Below are positions 7,625-14,773 of a DNA stretch of 49,248 nt, one piece after another. The DNA comes from Streptomyces sp. H27-H1 (GTDB taxonomy: Bacteria > Actinomycetota > Actinomycetes > Streptomycetales > Streptomycetaceae): positions 1-49,248 of the forward strand of contig NZ_JAPNLJ010000048.1 of assembly GCF_026627445.1 (NCBI RefSeq), written 5' to 3'. The translations under genes were made by a program, and so were the position numbers. The notes beneath the pieces are model-generated. The model ran no database searches. It was not told the origin of the DNA and was given only the letters and a program-made list of their open reading frames with translations. Within the stretch, counting starts at the first letter, position 1; each line of letters begins with the position of its first letter.

Positions 7625-7638
7625 CACACCTCTTGGAG
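7625..7638 (+). promoter_or_regulatory. CACACCTCTTGGAG translation leader, copy 1
   Basis: The ribosome site GGAG ends 5 bases before the ATG at 7644. CTC TTG GAG could fold on itself and mask the site. Further copies lie at 8774, 10993, 13110 and 19966. Confidence 0.65.
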
Positions 7639-7643
7639 TAGCC

Positions 7644-8732
7644 ATGTCCCCCGCGACCCTCCCTAAGGTCCGCACCCGCAAGCCGACCGGCGTCATTCCC
7701 TGGCCCGTGATCCTCCTCGAAGGCGAGGAGAAGGCCGGGAAGTCCCACCGCGCCGCCGCCTTCACCGGCTCCGACAAGACCGGTCAGGCGTACTGGCTGG
7801 AGCTGGGAGAAGACACCGCCGACGAGTACGCCAACGTGCCCGGCGCCGACTACCTCGTCATCGACCACAACGGCACCTACCGCGACATCCTCGGCCAGCT
7901 CGAGGCCGTGCACGCCGAGGCCAAGCGGGCGGCTGCCGCGAAGGAGAAGCCGGTGGTCCTGGTCATCGACTCGGTGTCGATGCTCTGGCGGATGCTCGTG
8001 AACTGGACCAACGACCGGGCCCGGCGCTCCAACAGCGGCCAGCACAAGCTGGACAAGGACCCGGACACAGAGGTCAAGCCTTCGATGAACCTGTGGAACG
8101 ACGCCTCGGAGCGGTGGAGCCGGGTCATGTACCTCGTGCGCACGATGCCGGGCATCGTGATTCTGCTGGCGCGCGGCAAGGAGGTTGCGGCCGTCGACGC
8201 GAAGGGCGACCCCATCCCGCGCACCAAGGACTGGAGGGTCGAGGGACACAAGTCGCTGGCCTACGACGCGACCGTATGGATCCGCCTGCGCCGTGGCGAG
8301 CAGCCGCAGATCATCGGCGCCCGCAGCCTCAAATTCGAGGTGCCCCGCAACGGGAAGGCGCGGCCGGCGCCCGAGACGATCGAGGAGCTGGTGTTCGGCC
8401 TGATGGGCTGCGCGATCCACAACCAGCCGAAGGCCACCCCCGAGCTGACTGGCGACCTCGCGCAGGCATGGCTGCCGAAGGTCGAGAACGCCGCAAAGCG
8501 CGGGGTGGACGAGCTGAAGAAGCTGTGGAAGCAGGTCGAGGCCGACAAGAGCCTGAGCCGGGACGAAGTCCTCGTGGTGCGGGCGTCCATCGAGCACAAG
8601 GCCGTGCAGTTGCAGAACCCGAAGAAGCTCCTGGACCCCACGAGCGACACCGCACGACTCCGCGCGGCAGCCGCCGAGGAAGGCGGGCAGGGGGCGCCTG
8701 CGGCGGCCTTCGACGAGCACGCCGCCGCCTGA
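7644..8732 (+). CDS. RecA-like (Sak4-type) AAA ATPase
   Basis: A 362-residue ATPase of the type phages use as single-strand annealing or recombination ATPases. The Walker A motif is GEEKAGKS at residues 27-34 and the Walker B strand is VVLVIDSV near residue 110. The latter is followed by a serine-rich sensor region and a long C-terminal extension with Lys/Glu helices ending in an Ala-rich tail, which may bind partners. The ATG at 7644 follows the CACCTCTTGGAG leader. The next gene encodes a Cas4/RecB-like nuclease, so the two probably process and anneal DNA ends during replication or recombination of the parent element. ATP hydrolysis is well supported; the exact role is inferred from context. 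Confidence 0.85.
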   Translation: MSPATLPKVRTRKPTGVIPWPVILLEGEEKAGKSHRAAAFTGSDKTGQAYWLELGEDTADEYANVPGADYLVIDHNGTYRDILGQLEAVHAEAKRAAAAKEKPVVLVIDSVSMLWRMLVNWTNDRARRSNSGQHKLDKDPDTEVKPSMNLWNDASERWSRVMYLVRTMPGIVILLARGKEVAAVDAKGDPIPRTKDWRVEGHKSLAYDATVWIRLRRGEQPQIIGARSLKFEVPRNGKARPAPETIEELVFGLMGCAIHNQPKATPELTGDLAQAWLPKVENAAKRGVDELKKLWKQVEADKSLSRDEVLVVRASIEHKAVQLQNPKKLLDPTSDTARLRAAAAEEGGQGAPAAAFDEHAAA

Positions 8733-8747
8733 TCCTCTCGCCTTCTC

Positions 8748-8774
8748 GCCGGGCCCGCCACGGGCGGGCCCGGC
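8748..8774 (+). terminator. intercistronic hairpin
   Basis: A perfect 12-bp stem (GCCGGGCCCGCC with its complement) around a 3-base loop lies between the ATPase stop and the leader of the nuclease gene. It sits inside the operon, so it may act in mRNA stability or partial attenuation rather than full termination. Confidence 0.6.
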
Positions 8775-8787
8775 ACACCTCTTGGAG
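8774..8787 (+). promoter_or_regulatory. CACACCTCTTGGAG translation leader, copy 2
   Basis: It touches the end of the upstream hairpin and ends 6 bases before the ATG at 8794. Confidence 0.65.
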
Positions 8788-8793
8788 CAGTTC

Positions 8794-9939
8794 ATGACGA
8801 CAACGGTTTCGCCTCTCCGTACTCCTGTGTCGATCTGGGAGGCCGCGCACGCCGCCGATGCGCGCCGGCCCCGCTCGATTCAGACGCAGCTCGGCGCCTC
8901 GGACACCATCTGCATGCGCCGCGCCGGGTACATCCTGTCCGGCACCGCGCGCACCAACACCCCCGACAAGAAGGCCGCGATCCTCGGCACGTACATCCAC
9001 ACGGGGCTCCTTGAGGATGCCCGCCGCGAGTACGGGTGGCTGGTGGAGCGCACCGTGGAGGACAGTACGATCCGCGGGCACATCGACGTCGTACAGCTGG
9101 ATACGGCGACCGCCGGGCGCCTCCCGAAGCGGCATCGGCCCCGTGTTGCCGCCGAGGTGTTGACGGTAGAGGACGTGAAAACGAAGTCGGGCCGGATCTG
9201 GGACCGGGTGGTGCGGTTCGGCCCTACGGCGGCCGAGATGCGGCAGGTCCTGTTGTACGCGAGCGCGCTGTGCATGGTGGGGTTCGCGGACATCCCCGGC
9301 CAGCGGTATCTGCACCGGCTCGGTCCCGTCCAGGTTGAGCGGATCCGCTTCCGGTTCGTCAACAGGGACACGGGCGAGGAGCACGTCGAGGAGTTCCCGT
9401 TCGACCCGTGGCTTGCGGCCGAGGCGCGCTGGTGGGTGGACCGGGCCATCGAGGCGCGAACCCCGGAGGAGCTGCGTCGTGATCACGACGGCCCCGGCCT
9501 GTCCGTGATCTGCGACAACTGCGCTTTCCTGTCGGCGTGCTGGCCCGACGCCGCGCCGGGGGCTCCCGCGCAGACCCTTCTCATCCATGACGACGAGGAC
9601 CGGGCGAAGGCCTTGGCCCGATACGTCCGCGCGCGTGAGCGCGGCCGGGAGGCGGAGCAGGTCAAGAAGCTGGTCCGGGCCATGGTCGACGCTTCCCCGG
9701 AGGGTAACTACGGGGCCAACCACCTGGGGTGGGAGGGCGGGAAGGACAAGGACGAGGCCGATGTGGAGGCCATGGTCGGGGCGTTCGAGGACGCGGATCT
9801 GCCGGTGCCGATGGTGCCCGACCAGGAGGCGATGGTGCGGATCATGCGCCGGGCGGGGATGACCGTACCGATGCGCAAGGCGCCCGGGAAGAAGTCCGCC
9901 CGCTCGATCAAGGTCTCGAAGGCCCGCCCCGCCGCTTGA
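8794..9939 (+). CDS. PD-(D/E)XK nuclease, Cas4/RecB-like, with Fe-S cysteines
   Basis: A 381-residue nuclease. The catalytic core shows HTGLLE near residue 69, the acidic residue in GHIDVV (D98) and the lysine motif in VEDVKTKSG (D127, K129), followed by a conserved helix with Arg/Gln (MRQVLLYA). One Cys lies upstream at residue 40 (TICMRRAG), and a C-x2-C-x5-C set (CDNCAFLSAC) lies near the middle. Together these match the 4Fe-4S arrangement of Cas4/AddB-type nucleases. The basic tail ends SIKVSKARPAA. The start at 8794 follows the repeated leader. It likely resects DNA ends together with the adjacent ATPase. There is no CRISPR array nearby, so a CRISPR role is not indicated. Confidence 0.87.
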   Translation: MTTTVSPLRTPVSIWEAAHAADARRPRSIQTQLGASDTICMRRAGYILSGTARTNTPDKKAAILGTYIHTGLLEDARREYGWLVERTVEDSTIRGHIDVVQLDTATAGRLPKRHRPRVAAEVLTVEDVKTKSGRIWDRVVRFGPTAAEMRQVLLYASALCMVGFADIPGQRYLHRLGPVQVERIRFRFVNRDTGEEHVEEFPFDPWLAAEARWWVDRAIEARTPEELRRDHDGPGLSVICDNCAFLSACWPDAAPGAPAQTLLIHDDEDRAKALARYVRARERGREAEQVKKLVRAMVDASPEGNYGANHLGWEGGKDKDEADVEAMVGAFEDADLPVPMVPDQEAMVRIMRRAGMTVPMRKAPGKKSARSIKVSKARPAA

Positions 9940-10028
9940 CGCCGCTTCTGGCCGCCTCGCACCTGCGGGGCGGTCGGGAACATCAACGCTTGCTGTTTCA
10001 CCGCTCATACGCCCTTGGAGGCTTGCTC

Positions 10029-10910
10029 GTGACCATCCTTCGCCGCCACCTCAGCACCGGGTACACCGTGCTGCCGACGGCAACCCTGGAAGATGCCCGT
10101 CTGTCGTTTCGGGCCCGGGGCATCCTGGCGTACCTGCTGGCGAAGCCGGATACGTGGAAGGTTGCGGCCGACCGGATCTCGAAGGCGGGAAAGGAGGGCG
10201 TGGAGGCCGTTCGGACGGCGCTGCGGGAGTTGCGGGATGCCGGGTACTACCGGGTCGTGACGGAGCGGAGGGAGGACGGCACGTTCTTCAAGATCACCGA
10301 GGTGTATGACCAGGCGCAGGACTGGGCGGCTGCCGAGTTCCGGGAGGCGGAGGAGCGGCGGGCGGCTGCGCGGCGCCGGAAGCCTGCGGCGGGGGGTGCG
10401 GGCGCGGGGCGACCCGAGGAGGGAACCGATTCGGGTGGGGTCACCGAAACCGGGTTTCCGGGGCTCGGTTCCCCGGAGTCCGGTTCTCCGGGGGATGGAT
10501 CTTCGGGCGATGGTTCGCCGGGGCTTATAGGTAGTACCCAGAGCAAGTACTCAGAGAAGAACCCCCCAACCCCCGCAGCTGGCGCTGCCGGGGAGCCTGC
10601 GCCCGCAGCACAACAGCCAACGGCCGGGCGGCCGGGTTCGGGAGTCTGCCCTGCGCACCCTGCTGGGGGCGGGCGTTCGTGCCGTGGTTGCGGAACCAGC
10701 CCCCGCCAGCAGCGAGCTGACGAGGAGCGGGCGAAGAAGGACGCCTACCGGGATCGGGAGCGCGCTCGGGACGAGCGGACGTTGAGCGAGGTCCGCTCTG
10801 ATGGTGCTCCGCTGTCGGCGCTGGCTGCGGATGCCATCGCCGAGATGCGCCTGCGGACCCGTGAGGTCAAGGAGCAGACGGCGCAGGATCGTCGACAGAA
10901 GAGGAAATAG
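10029..10910 (+). CDS. HTH_36-type helix-turn-helix protein, probable replication factor
   Basis: A 293-residue protein. The N-terminal 100 residues form a winged helix like the replication-initiator type found in phages and plasmids (LSFRARGILAYLLAKPDTWK, VRTALRELRDAGYYRV). The middle is low complexity (Gly/Ser/Pro repeats such as GSPGDGSSGDGSPG), followed by a Cys cluster (CPAHPAGGGRSCRGCG) and a very basic Arg/Glu helix at the end. The start is the GTG at 10029 behind CTTGGAGG. The position after the recombination pair supports a replication or organiser role. The stop codon lies in a GAAATAGGCCAT motif. Confidence 0.77.
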   Translation: MTILRRHLSTGYTVLPTATLEDARLSFRARGILAYLLAKPDTWKVAADRISKAGKEGVEAVRTALRELRDAGYYRVVTERREDGTFFKITEVYDQAQDWAAAEFREAEERRAAARRRKPAAGGAGAGRPEEGTDSGGVTETGFPGLGSPESGSPGDGSSGDGSPGLIGSTQSKYSEKNPPTPAAGAAGEPAPAAQQPTAGRPGSGVCPAHPAGGGRSCRGCGTSPRQQRADEERAKKDAYRDRERARDERTLSEVRSDGAPLSALAADAIAEMRLRTREVKEQTAQDRRQKRK

Positions 10911-10915
10911 GCCAT
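10904..10915 (+). repeat. GAAATAGGCCAT motif, copy 3
   Basis: The TAG stop of the preceding gene is part of the motif. It shares 4 further bases (CACA) with copy 2. Confidence 0.6.
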
Positions 10916-10992
10916 CACATTCGTATACTCTGCGCACAAGGCCGGATCCCCGCCTCACGGCGTTCGGGTCCACCCTTGTCGGCGCAGGCCGC

Positions 10993-11006
10993 CGCACCTC
11001 TTGGAG
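10993..11006 (+). promoter_or_regulatory. CGCACCTCTTGGAG translation leader, copy 3
   Basis: It ends 7 bases before the ATG at 11014. Confidence 0.65.
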
Positions 11007-11013
11007 ATTCCAG

Positions 11014-11184
11014 ATGCCCGATCGACGCCCCACCTTCAAGCTGGCGGCCGCCGCTACACCTCGGCGCCCGCTGGCCGCATCCAGCGCGCCACCACCACCA
11101 AGGGCGGGGCGACCGCACACCCAGACCTCCACCCTCAGTCAGGAAATAGGCCACTGTGCATTTAGCACCACGGGCCGGCCGTGA
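11014..11184 (+). CDS. small basic, Pro-rich protein (possible leader peptide)
   Basis: A 56-residue product rich in Arg, Ala, Pro, Ser and Thr, predicted to be disordered. It is supported by the repeated CACCTCTTGGAG leader directly upstream and by a 4-base GTGA overlap with the next gene at 11181, which implies translational coupling. The coding region includes the fourth GAAATAGGCCAC motif. With no recognisable family it could act mainly by being translated, as a leader for the next gene. Confidence 0.55.
   Translation: MPDRRPTFKLAAAATPRRPLAASSAPPPPRAGRPHTQTSTLSQEIGHCAFSTTGRP
11143..11154 (+). repeat. GAAATAGGCCAC motif, copy 4
   Basis: It lies 27 bases before the GTG at 11181, inside the end of the small upstream gene. 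Confidence 0.6.
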
Positions 11185-11699
11185 CGCTCACCGACGGCGA
11201 CGCACGCATGGCGTCCCGCGACTTCTTCACCCCGGCACAGCTGGCCGCCTTCACGGATCTCACCACGAGCCATGAGCGCGCCGCCTGGGGCGAGCGGGAA
11301 CTCCTCGACCCCGCCCGGCGCCTTTGGGCGCGGCGCCTGCCGGGAGAGCCGGACGAGGGGGCCCTGTGCACCTGGTCACCCGCCCCGCTCGGCTTCCGGT
11401 ACGCGGTAGCGGCTCCGGGGGACGCCAGGTCGGGCGTCATGCGGTGGCAGGCCGTGACCGATCTGATCGAGGCGCGGCTGACGCCGGTGCGCTACGGGGC
11501 GCTGTGCCAGGCCGTGGACGCGGAAGGCTGCCACGCTCGCGCCTACCACCGCGGCCCGACCCCCTTCCGGGATTCCGCGACCTGGCAGGCCAGTTCCTAC
11601 CTCCCCTGGTCCCGCAGGGCGGCGCTGCTGGCCCTGCGATCGGCGGCGGCCAAGGACGCGATCCTCCCGGCAGTCCGCCCGCAGCCCTCCCTGTTCTGA
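11181..11699 (+). CDS. hypothetical protein
   Basis: A 172-residue protein with globular composition (FTPAQLAAFTDLTTSHERAA, GFRYAVAAPGDARSGVMRW, ending LPAVRPQPSLF). The start is the GTG at 11181, overlapping the stop of the small gene before it. It has single Cys residues but no repeated metal motif and no membrane segment. I do not recognise a family. Its place between a replication-type protein and a WhiB-like protein suggests an early or regulatory function. Confidence 0.7.
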   Translation: MTLTDGDARMASRDFFTPAQLAAFTDLTTSHERAAWGERELLDPARRLWARRLPGEPDEGALCTWSPAPLGFRYAVAAPGDARSGVMRWQAVTDLIEARLTPVRYGALCQAVDAEGCHARAYHRGPTPFRDSATWQASSYLPWSRRAALLALRSAAAKDAILPAVRPQPSLF

Positions 11700-11729
11700 T
11701 TCACCCACCGCGCCGAGGAAGTAGCAGCC

Positions 11730-12197
11730 GTGATCAATTCCACCGCCCCGACGGCCTGGCTGGAGCTGGCGCCGTGCATCGGCGCCGAGGCCTTCGTCTT
11801 CACTCCGGACACGGCCCGCCGGCCGGTAGCGGAGCTCCGCGAGGCGAGCGCGCCGCTCCTTCGCGCCTGCCTGGCCTGCCCGGTGCTGGAGGAGTGCTAC
11901 CGCAGGGTCCGCCCGAAGGGCTCCCAGTTCGACGGGGTGTGCTCGGCACGGATCTGGGTCAACGGCCGGGAGGTGGGGTCCATCGGGAGCGCGCCGAAAC
12001 TACCGAAGGTCCTTCCGTCGCAAGCAGGCGTGTGCGGGGAGAGCAGCGGGGTGAAGGGGCACCGCCGCAACGGGGAGCCTCTGTGCGGGCAGTGCCGCGT
12101 GACAGCGCAGCGGGCGGAGTCCCGCGCCGCCGGGGCGGCGACGATCCGCAAGCGCGGCGCGCGCAGCGCCCGCAAGGTCGAGCCGGCCGCAGCCTGA
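11730..12197 (+). CDS. WhiB-like (Wbl) iron-sulfur protein
   Basis: A 155-residue protein. Cysteines at 16, 47, 50 and 56 form C-x30-C-x2-C-x5-C within a typical Wbl context (W..LAPC, then LRACLACPVLEECYRRV). This is the 4Fe-4S site of actinobacterial WhiB-family sigma-factor partners. The C-x30-C spacing is longer than usual, and the G(V/I)WGG turn is replaced by GVCSARIWVNG. A second pair of Cys (CGQC) and a Lys/Arg-rich tail follow and may bind DNA. The start is the GTG at 11730 with GAGGAAG upstream. It could reprogramme host RNA polymerase for the element. Confidence 0.75.
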   Translation: MINSTAPTAWLELAPCIGAEAFVFTPDTARRPVAELREASAPLLRACLACPVLEECYRRVRPKGSQFDGVCSARIWVNGREVGSIGSAPKLPKVLPSQAGVCGESSGVKGHRRNGEPLCGQCRVTAQRAESRAAGAATIRKRGARSARKVEPAAA

Positions 12198-12234
12198 GCC
12201 CACAGGCTCCGGAGCCGTGACCTGCGGGTTTATG

Positions 12235-12262
12235 TTGACACCCCCCCTAAAGGTAGTAGAAT
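12235..12262 (+). promoter_or_regulatory. island promoter P2
   Basis: TTGACA (12235-12240), 16-bp spacer opening with seven C, TAGAAT (12257-12262). Right arm AGGGGGG at 12276-12282 complements CCCCCCT at 12242-12248. The dyad is centred on the -10. Confidence 0.85.
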
Positions 12263-12315
12263 TCAGTTATGAGGGAGGGGGGAACCCCCGACCAACCAAA
12301 CCCCGGAGGCCCGAC

Positions 12316-12687
12316 ATGAACATCCCGTTCCCCCACCCGCTGCACGTCCTGGACATCGCCAGCCGATACGCCGTCACCGAGCAGCAGGCGGAGGTCGCCA
12401 TCACCTGGGCCGCCGTCGACACCGTCTGCATGTGGGAGGACTACGCGCGGGCCAACGGCCTGGACGAGAGCGACGGCGACGCGATGGAGACATGGGGAGC
12501 CAAGCGGACCCCCGAAGATCACCGGGCAGTGCTGGACACGGCGATCGCCAACATCACCAACGGCGCCCACATCGTCCTCGATCCGGTCGATGAGCTGCTG
12601 TGCGAGGTACGCCGCACCGTGGCCCCGGCCTCCACGCGGCTCACACGGCCGATGCGCACCAACAGGCCGCGCATCCGCATCCGCTGA
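12316..12687 (+). CDS. hypothetical protein
   Basis: A 123-residue, mostly helical protein with an acidic N-terminal two thirds (VTEQQAEVAITWAAVDTVCM, DESDGDAMETW) and a basic tail (RPMRTNRPRIRIR). GGAGG lies 6 bases before the ATG at 12316. It is the first gene behind promoter P2. I see no catalytic motif and do not recognise a family. The basic tail could bind nucleic acid. Confidence 0.73.
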   Translation: MNIPFPHPLHVLDIASRYAVTEQQAEVAITWAAVDTVCMWEDYARANGLDESDGDAMETWGAKRTPEDHRAVLDTAIANITNGAHIVLDPVDELLCEVRRTVAPASTRLTRPMRTNRPRIRIR

Positions 12688-12766
12688 GCGCACCGCCCCC
12701 GGCCCGCCCCGCCACCGGGGCGGGCCGCGCCATACCTCCACCGCCACACACGACCTGGAGAACCTG

Positions 12767-13075
12767 ATGGGTGCCATCACCTTTTTTGAAGTAGCCGCCG
12801 GAGACGACGCCGCCGAGGCCTTCAACGAGAAGCGCAACGAGGCGCAGCACGAGCACGGATGCGGTGGCGACAGCGGCACCATCGCGGAGAAGGACGACTA
12901 CGTCGTCTTCGACGAGCCGCGCCGGTCCGAGGCCTTCGCCATCAAGCGGGCACACGACCTCGTCAATGCCGGCGACCCCCGCATCGACGACAAGTGGGGC
13001 CCGGCGGGCGCCCTGCCGATCACTACCTCCACCGCCCAAAACGGGTGGCTCTTCTTCGGCTGGGCCAACGACTGA
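12767..13075 (+). CDS. hypothetical phage-type protein
   Basis: A 102-residue acidic protein (pattern EKDDYVVFDEPRRSEAFAIK, then LPITTSTAQNGWLFFGWAND). CTGGAG precedes the ATG at 12767 by 5 bases. It reads like the small modified-substrate proteins in actinophage early operons, but no family name can be assigned from sequence alone. The preceding gap 12688-12766 holds a GC hairpin at 12705-12728. Confidence 0.7.
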   Translation: MGAITFFEVAAGDDAAEAFNEKRNEAQHEHGCGGDSGTIAEKDDYVVFDEPRRSEAFAIKRAHDLVNAGDPRIDDKWGPAGALPITTSTAQNGWLFFGWAND

Positions 13076-13109
13076 AACCCCCCGGGCGCGCCCGACCGGG
13101 CGCGCCTTC

Positions 13110-13123
13110 CACACCTCTTGGAC
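13110..13123 (+). promoter_or_regulatory. CACACCTCTTGGAC translation leader, copy 4
   Basis: This copy has GGAC instead of GGAG. The actual ribosome site may be GGAAG a few bases later, before the ATG at 13137. A GC hairpin (GGGCGCGCCC stem) directly precedes it, as at copy 2. Confidence 0.55.
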
Positions 13124-13136
13124 TCGGAAGAAACAC

Positions 13137-13430
13137 ATGTCCTTCAAGCATCTGCCGATTATCGCGGCGGGCGAGATCATCGCGACGCTCAACCTGAACG
13201 GCGACCAGACCGCGCGCGCCGCCGACCTGGCGGCCAAGGTCGTACGCCGCGCATGGTCCAGGCGCCCCGGCCACAAGCGTGACCTCGGATACCCGGAGTT
13301 CGCTGCCTCCGTACCGGCCTGCAGCTGGCTCACCATGTTCAAAGTCGCGGCGCTCCTCGAGCTCGGCCGGGCCCACGAGGCATCCCAGCTGATGACCGCG
13401 GCGCGCATCGTCCACGGCAGCAGCCGGTGA
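13137..13430 (+). CDS. hypothetical protein, first of an overlapping gene chain
   Basis: A 97-residue protein (FKHLPIIAAGEIIATLNLNG, later WLTMFKVAALLELGRAHEA), helical and weakly basic. Its stop overlaps the next start by four bases (GTGA at 13427-13430), starting a run of five such overlaps that reaches 14773. No family recognised. Confidence 0.7.
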   Translation: MSFKHLPIIAAGEIIATLNLNGDQTARAADLAAKVVRRAWSRRPGHKRDLGYPEFAASVPACSWLTMFKVAALLELGRAHEASQLMTAARIVHGSSR

Positions 13431-13624
13431 TCCTCACTCCGCGCGCCATCGCCGCACTCGGCCTCAAGGGCTTCTACGTCCATGAGGAGGCCTACAACTC
13501 CCGCACCACCAAGCAGCTTCGCCGGGCCATGAAGAAGCGCGCCCGCCGCCGGATGCGGCAGGACATCGCCGACATGCGAAGCGCACCGATCTCCACCGAC
13601 ACCACGAACGGAACCGGCACGTGA
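13427..13624 (+). CDS. small basic protein
   Basis: A 65-residue protein with a strongly basic helix in the middle (LRRAMKKRARRRMRQDIAD), likely to bind nucleic acid. The GTG start overlaps the previous stop and its own stop overlaps the next GTG (13621-13624), so it is translated by coupling. Unknown family. Confidence 0.68.
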   Translation: MILTPRAIAALGLKGFYVHEEAYNSRTTKQLRRAMKKRARRRMRQDIADMRSAPISTDTTNGTGT

Positions 13625-14025
13625 GCGTCATCGACACCGCCCAGGAGTCCCTGCGGGGACTCGCCCGCACGTTCAAGAACAACGGCGACCGGCCCGACCT
13701 CTATCGCCTCGCCGCCTTCGAACTCCACGCGAAGTGGGTCGACTTGGGGGCCGAACTGAGGCTCCTCCAGCTGATGGTGGGCGCCTTCGAGGCCCGGCAG
13801 GCCGACATCAAGCAGCCCGCGAACGCCGAGGACCTCTACGCCCAGAACCTCATCGAGTGCGCTGCGGCCTGGACCGCCAACGGGGGCAGCATCCTGCACG
13901 ACTTCTGCCGCGACCACAACACGGCGTTCCTCATCGCCAGCAGCCTGGCCTTCGACCGCTACGACTCCCGTCTGTCGCTGCTCGTCCTGCTCAAGCTGAC
14001 CACGCTCATGCCGGTCGTCGAGTGA
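13621..14025 (+). CDS. hypothetical helical protein
   Basis: A 134-residue helical protein. Its C-terminal third (DHNTAFLIASSLAFDRYDSR, then LLVLLKLTTLMPVVE) resembles the end of the product of the next gene (LAQSLAFDLDDMETSLVATL). The two may therefore be distant paralogues. GTGA overlaps on both sides. No enzymatic motif seen. Confidence 0.7.
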   Translation: MSVIDTAQESLRGLARTFKNNGDRPDLYRLAAFELHAKWVDLGAELRLLQLMVGAFEARQADIKQPANAEDLYAQNLIECAAAWTANGGSILHDFCRDHNTAFLIASSLAFDRYDSRLSLLVLLKLTTLMPVVE

Positions 14026-14552
14026 CCGGCCCGCAAGCAGCCGCCCGGCCGGCAGCGGACGCCCTCCGTGCCAGCCCTTCGGAACGAGACGGCTTCCCGC
14101 GCCGTCAGTCCCTACTCCACCTGCGATCGGAGCCCGATGTGCTCGACCTCTACATGACCCGCACCGCGCTGATCATGGGCGCCAATCTCCTGCGCGTACC
14201 TTCCGAACGCCGCACACCTCTTGAGCTCGCCAAGGACGGCGGCCTGCTGGGAATGTGGCAGCAGGCCGCGCCGGAGACCCGCCGGATGCTGCTCCTCCAG
14301 GCCGCCTGGGAGGCGCGCGGCGCATTCCTCGGCGAAGCCGACGACGATGCCCTGCGTCACGCCGCCTACCTTGCGGACGCCGCAGACTCTGCCGCCCTGG
14401 GCGGCATGACCCAGCGGACCGACTTCGTTCACCTTCTCGGTCCCCACTACCTGCTCGCCCAGTCGCTGGCCTTCGACCTGGACGACATGGAGACATCCCT
14501 CGTCGCGACGCTGACGCTCGCGACCCGGATCCCCGCCGGGTGGCCGATGTGA
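14022..14552 (+). CDS. hypothetical helical protein
   Basis: A 176-residue protein with a disordered N-terminus of about 35 residues, then helices (LLGMWQQAAPETRRMLLLQA, DALRHAAYLADAADSAAL). It shares the C-terminal SLAFD pattern with the upstream product, which suggests duplication. The chosen GTG at 14022 overlaps the previous stop. An internal CACACCTCTTGAGC near 14213 resembles the island leader but lies within coding sequence. Confidence 0.68.
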   Translation: MTGPQAAARPAADALRASPSERDGFPRRQSLLHLRSEPDVLDLYMTRTALIMGANLLRVPSERRTPLELAKDGGLLGMWQQAAPETRRMLLLQAAWEARGAFLGEADDDALRHAAYLADAADSAALGGMTQRTDFVHLLGPHYLLAQSLAFDLDDMETSLVATLTLATRIPAGWPM

Positions 14553-14773
14553 ACATCGGCGACCTCGCCCTCCTCCTGCGGGGCCTCGGCGGGACTCCGC
14601 TGACCGGCGCCGACGGCCGCGCCCTGGTCTTCGAGATCACGGCGACCGACACCCGCGGCGGCCGCTGGTACGAGCTGGAGAACGACCACTGCGCCGTGGA
14701 CGAGCTGCTCGGCGGCTGGCACCGGGCCCAGTCCCTGATCCCTGCACCCTCACATTTCAAGGACCAGCGATGA
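14549..14773 (+). CDS. small hypothetical protein
   Basis: A 74-residue protein (GDLALLLRGLGGTPLTGADG, ENDHCAVDELLGGWHRAQ). It starts with the GTG at 14549, overlapping the stop at 14550-14552, and ends in an ATGA overlap with the DUF3560 gene at 14770. Unknown function. Confidence 0.68.
   Translation: MNIGDLALLLRGLGGTPLTGADGRALVFEITATDTRGGRWYELENDHCAVDELLGGWHRAQSLIPAPSHFKDQR

Noticed and set aside
8794..9939. Cas4-like nuclease as part of a CRISPR system
   Set aside because: No other cas gene and no direct-repeat/spacer array anywhere in the window. The neighbouring recombination ATPase fits a phage-type recombination pair better.
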